This document shows, piece by piece, positions 62,700 through 64,000 of a DNA stretch of 64,000 bases. This DNA is from CATQHP01 sp965205595 (GTDB lineage: Bacteria; Acidobacteriota; Terriglobia; Bryobacterales; UBA6623): positions 62,001 through 126,000 of the forward strand of contig CBDBHI010000018.1 in the NCBI GenBank assembly GCA_965205595.1. The letters run 5' to 3'. Every line of letters begins with the position of its first letter. Position 1 is the first letter of the stretch. The position numbers were made by a program, and so were the translations under genes. The notes under the pieces are model-generated. The model saw only the letters and a program-made list of their open reading frames with translations. It did not search any database and was not told the DNA's origin.

Positions 62700-63028
62700 G
62701 CGGACACCACGGCCCGACTCGTTGCAAAACAACGAATGACGCGCAACCTGTTAGGGCTAGAGTTCCCGGATCCGGCGACTCAGACGCGAAAGGCCTAATT
62801 CAATATTTTCGTCGCTTACGTTAGAAAAAGAAAGCGGTAGGGTGTTCGAGTGCGATCCGTCGACGGAAAGAAGTGCTTCGTGGTTCATGTCAGCTACCTG
62901 TACATGGTGCCTACTCTTTCTCTGTTGCAATCCGAGTCAGAGTACTCGCCGATGGTTGCGCACCGCGATCCGATCGGTCATAATCAAAAAAGTTTATTCG
63001 CCGTTTATTCGATGTTTTCGATACTGCG
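62700..63028. other. Gene-free region with AT-rich patch
   Basis: About 330 bases between the oxidase start and vsr. The last 60 bases (about 62975-63025) are AT-rich (ATAATCAAAAAAGTTTATTCG) and may hold the vsr promoter. No other feature was seen. Confidence 0.4.
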
Positions 63029-63460
63029 GTGGAGCGGATATTAACGGTGGATAGTCTCTCCCCCGCCGAGCGCAGCGAGCGGATGAGCCGGGTGCGCTCA
63101 AAGGATTCGAAGCCGGAGTTGGCTGTCCGTCAGCTCGTCCATGCGATGGGCTTTCGGTATCGATTGCATGTTGGTAAATTGCCGGGAAAACCAGACTTGG
63201 TGTTCCCGGCACGAAAGAAGGTAATCTTTGTACACGGCTGCTTCTGGCATCGACACGGTCGAAACTGCCGATTGACTAGGTGGCCGAAGTCCAAACTCGA
63301 ATTTTGGAAACCGAAGCTGGAATCGAATCATGAGAGAGACAAAAGGCATCGACGCTCGCTTCGTCGTTTAGGCTGGAGGGTGCTGACGATTTGGGAATGC
63401 GAGATACCGAAGACAGAACGACTGGAAGCGAGAATGAAGAAATTTCTAAGCGAGGTCTGA
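63029..63460 (+). CDS. vsr: Very short patch repair endonuclease Vsr
   Basis: A 143-residue endonuclease that nicks T-G mismatches formed by deamination of 5-methylcytosine. Motifs: MSRVRSKDSKPELAVRQLV (DNA contact and catalytic Asp), GKPDLVF, and the zinc/metal part FVHGCFWHRH. It starts with GTG 63029 or a codon nearby. It overlaps the downstream methyltransferase by about 64 bases, the known partner in Dcm-type systems. Confidence 0.95.
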   Translation: MERILTVDSLSPAERSERMSRVRSKDSKPELAVRQLVHAMGFRYRLHVGKLPGKPDLVFPARKKVIFVHGCFWHRHGRNCRLTRWPKSKLEFWKPKLESNHERDKRHRRSLRRLGWRVLTIWECEIPKTERLEARMKKFLSEV

Positions 63461-64000
63461 GGGCCATTGAACTGTTCGCCGGAGGGGGTGGCCTAGCGCT
63501 TGGCGTAGGGAGAGCTGGCTTCTCCCATGAAGTCGTTGTCGAGCGCGACCGGCACGCCTGTGAGACGCTTCGCCACAACCAGCAACTCGGTCATTGCCTC
63601 CTGTCCGATTGGCATATCGAGGCCGGCGATGTCGAAGATTTTGATTTTTCCCCATTTGAAGATCGCCTCGATTTAGTAGCCGGGGGGCCTCCGTGCCAAC
63701 CGTTTTCAATCGGGGGCAAACACCGCGGGAGCAAAGATTCTCGAAACATGTTCCCCGCGATGATTCGCGCCATTCGGAATGTTCGCCCAAAGGTCGTTCT
63801 TGTTGAAAACGTTCGCGGGATGCTGAGAAAATCGTTCGCCACATATTTCGGGTACATCAAGCTCCAAATAGAACACCCCGAAGTCACCGCGCAGCCAGAG
63901 GAAGATTGGATAGGTCATCTTGCCCGGCTTGAACAACATCACACCAGCGGCTGCGGCGATGATGGGTTGAGTTACAACGTCGTCTTCAAGCTCGCGAACG
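63397..64000 (+). CDS. DNA (cytosine-5) methyltransferase, 3' end outside the window
   Basis: The frame opens at ATG 63397 inside vsr and remains open to the window edge (about 201 residues). Motif I is ELFAGGGGLALG (SAM site), motif IV GGPPCQPFSIGG (catalytic Cys), motif VI VLVENVRGM. These are diagnostic for C5 methyltransferases (Dcm/HsdM-independent type). The start overlaps vsr, which fits Vsr-Dcm pairs. A restriction endonuclease may lie beyond the edge. Confidence 0.95.
   Translation, partial: MRDTEDRTTGSENEEISKRGLRAIELFAGGGGLALGVGRAGFSHEVVVERDRHACETLRHNQQLGHCLLSDWHIEAGDVEDFDFSPFEDRLDLVAGGPPCQPFSIGGKHRGSKDSRNMFPAMIRAIRNVRPKVVLVENVRGMLRKSFATYFGYIKLQIEHPEVTAQPEEDWIGHLARLEQHHTSGCGDDGLSYNVVFKLAN

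Noticed and set aside
62842..63054. Two overlapping short frames before vsr
   Set aside because: No ribosome site, no motif, and they run into the vsr start; likely untranslated leader.
1..64000. CRISPR arrays and rRNA/tRNA genes
   Set aside because: No regularly spaced direct repeats and no recognisable rRNA or tRNA sequence were seen on either strand.

Overview
The window comes from a diderm (Gram-negative) bacterium of moderately high GC content. Lipid A genes (fabZ, lpxA, lpxI), an outer-membrane porin, and a Wzm/Wzt-type polysaccharide exporter show the outer membrane. Three large secreted proteins of the Planctomycete-type cytochrome / DUF1549-DUF1553 / DUF1501 kind, many Tat and Sec exports, and a MerR-HTH/TPR regulator are typical of Acidobacteriota (Bryobacter/Solibacter-like), though Planctomycetota or Verrucomicrobiota cannot be excluded from sequence alone. 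No rRNA or tRNA gene was seen, so the assignment is an inference.

Left part (1-17.6 kb): a coiled-coil fragment, a small membrane protein, a large M48 membrane metallopeptidase and groES-groEL with a clear terminator. Next comes a compact operon ending in a UGSC-family selenoprotein, whose in-frame TGA (6320-6322) is followed by a bacterial SECIS-like hairpin. Upstream in that operon lie a thioredoxin-fold fusion protein and a DinB-fold protein. Then follow a Tat-exported amidohydrolase, a GAF/sigma-54 regulator (one-base frame break), a receiver-like protein, and two divergent exported kinase-like paralogues of which one has lost the catalytic part. A porin / CuA-type cupredoxin / di-haem cytochrome operon closes this part.

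Mobile segment (18-23.5 kb): an IS21-family element (istA, istB, inverted ends) directly abuts a broken group II intron reverse transcriptase with a recognisable domain V. A secreted NTF2-like protein and a dispersed repeat follow; more copies of that repeat lie at 31.0-31.6 kb, around a 151-bp MITE-like element.

Centre (23.5-45.9 kb): a methylmalonyl-CoA-mutase-type large subunit, a GT2-GT4 glycosyltransferase with ABC ATPase and permease for polysaccharide export, a DapA-fold protein lacking the catalytic Tyr and Lys, an Hpt protein, a TPR protein with a Gly/Asn/Thr minisatellite, a nucleoside hydrolase-like lipoprotein, a DUF1501/PSD1 pair, a miniature flagellar-rod-like protein, and a 1355-residue fusion of topoisomerase III with RecQ helicase and HRDC. 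An RRM protein, a zinc-ribbon membrane protein and a MerR-TPR protein follow.

Right part (45.9-64 kb): a palindromic repeat, a 49-residue basic protein on no obvious list, a HAD dehalogenase, a cytochrome/propeller protein, two exported hydrolases, a VapBC pair, thiC, a DHH phosphoesterase, the fabZ-lpxA-lpxI operon, two EamA transporters (one broken), a glycolate/D-lactate-oxidase-like FAD/Fe-S protein, and, at the edge, vsr overlapping a 5-methylcytosine methyltransferase that runs off the window.

Four genes (sigma-54 regulator, group II RT, fabZ, first EamA) carry frame breaks. fabZ is normally essential and its break is at a homopolymer, so at least part of these may be sequence errors.
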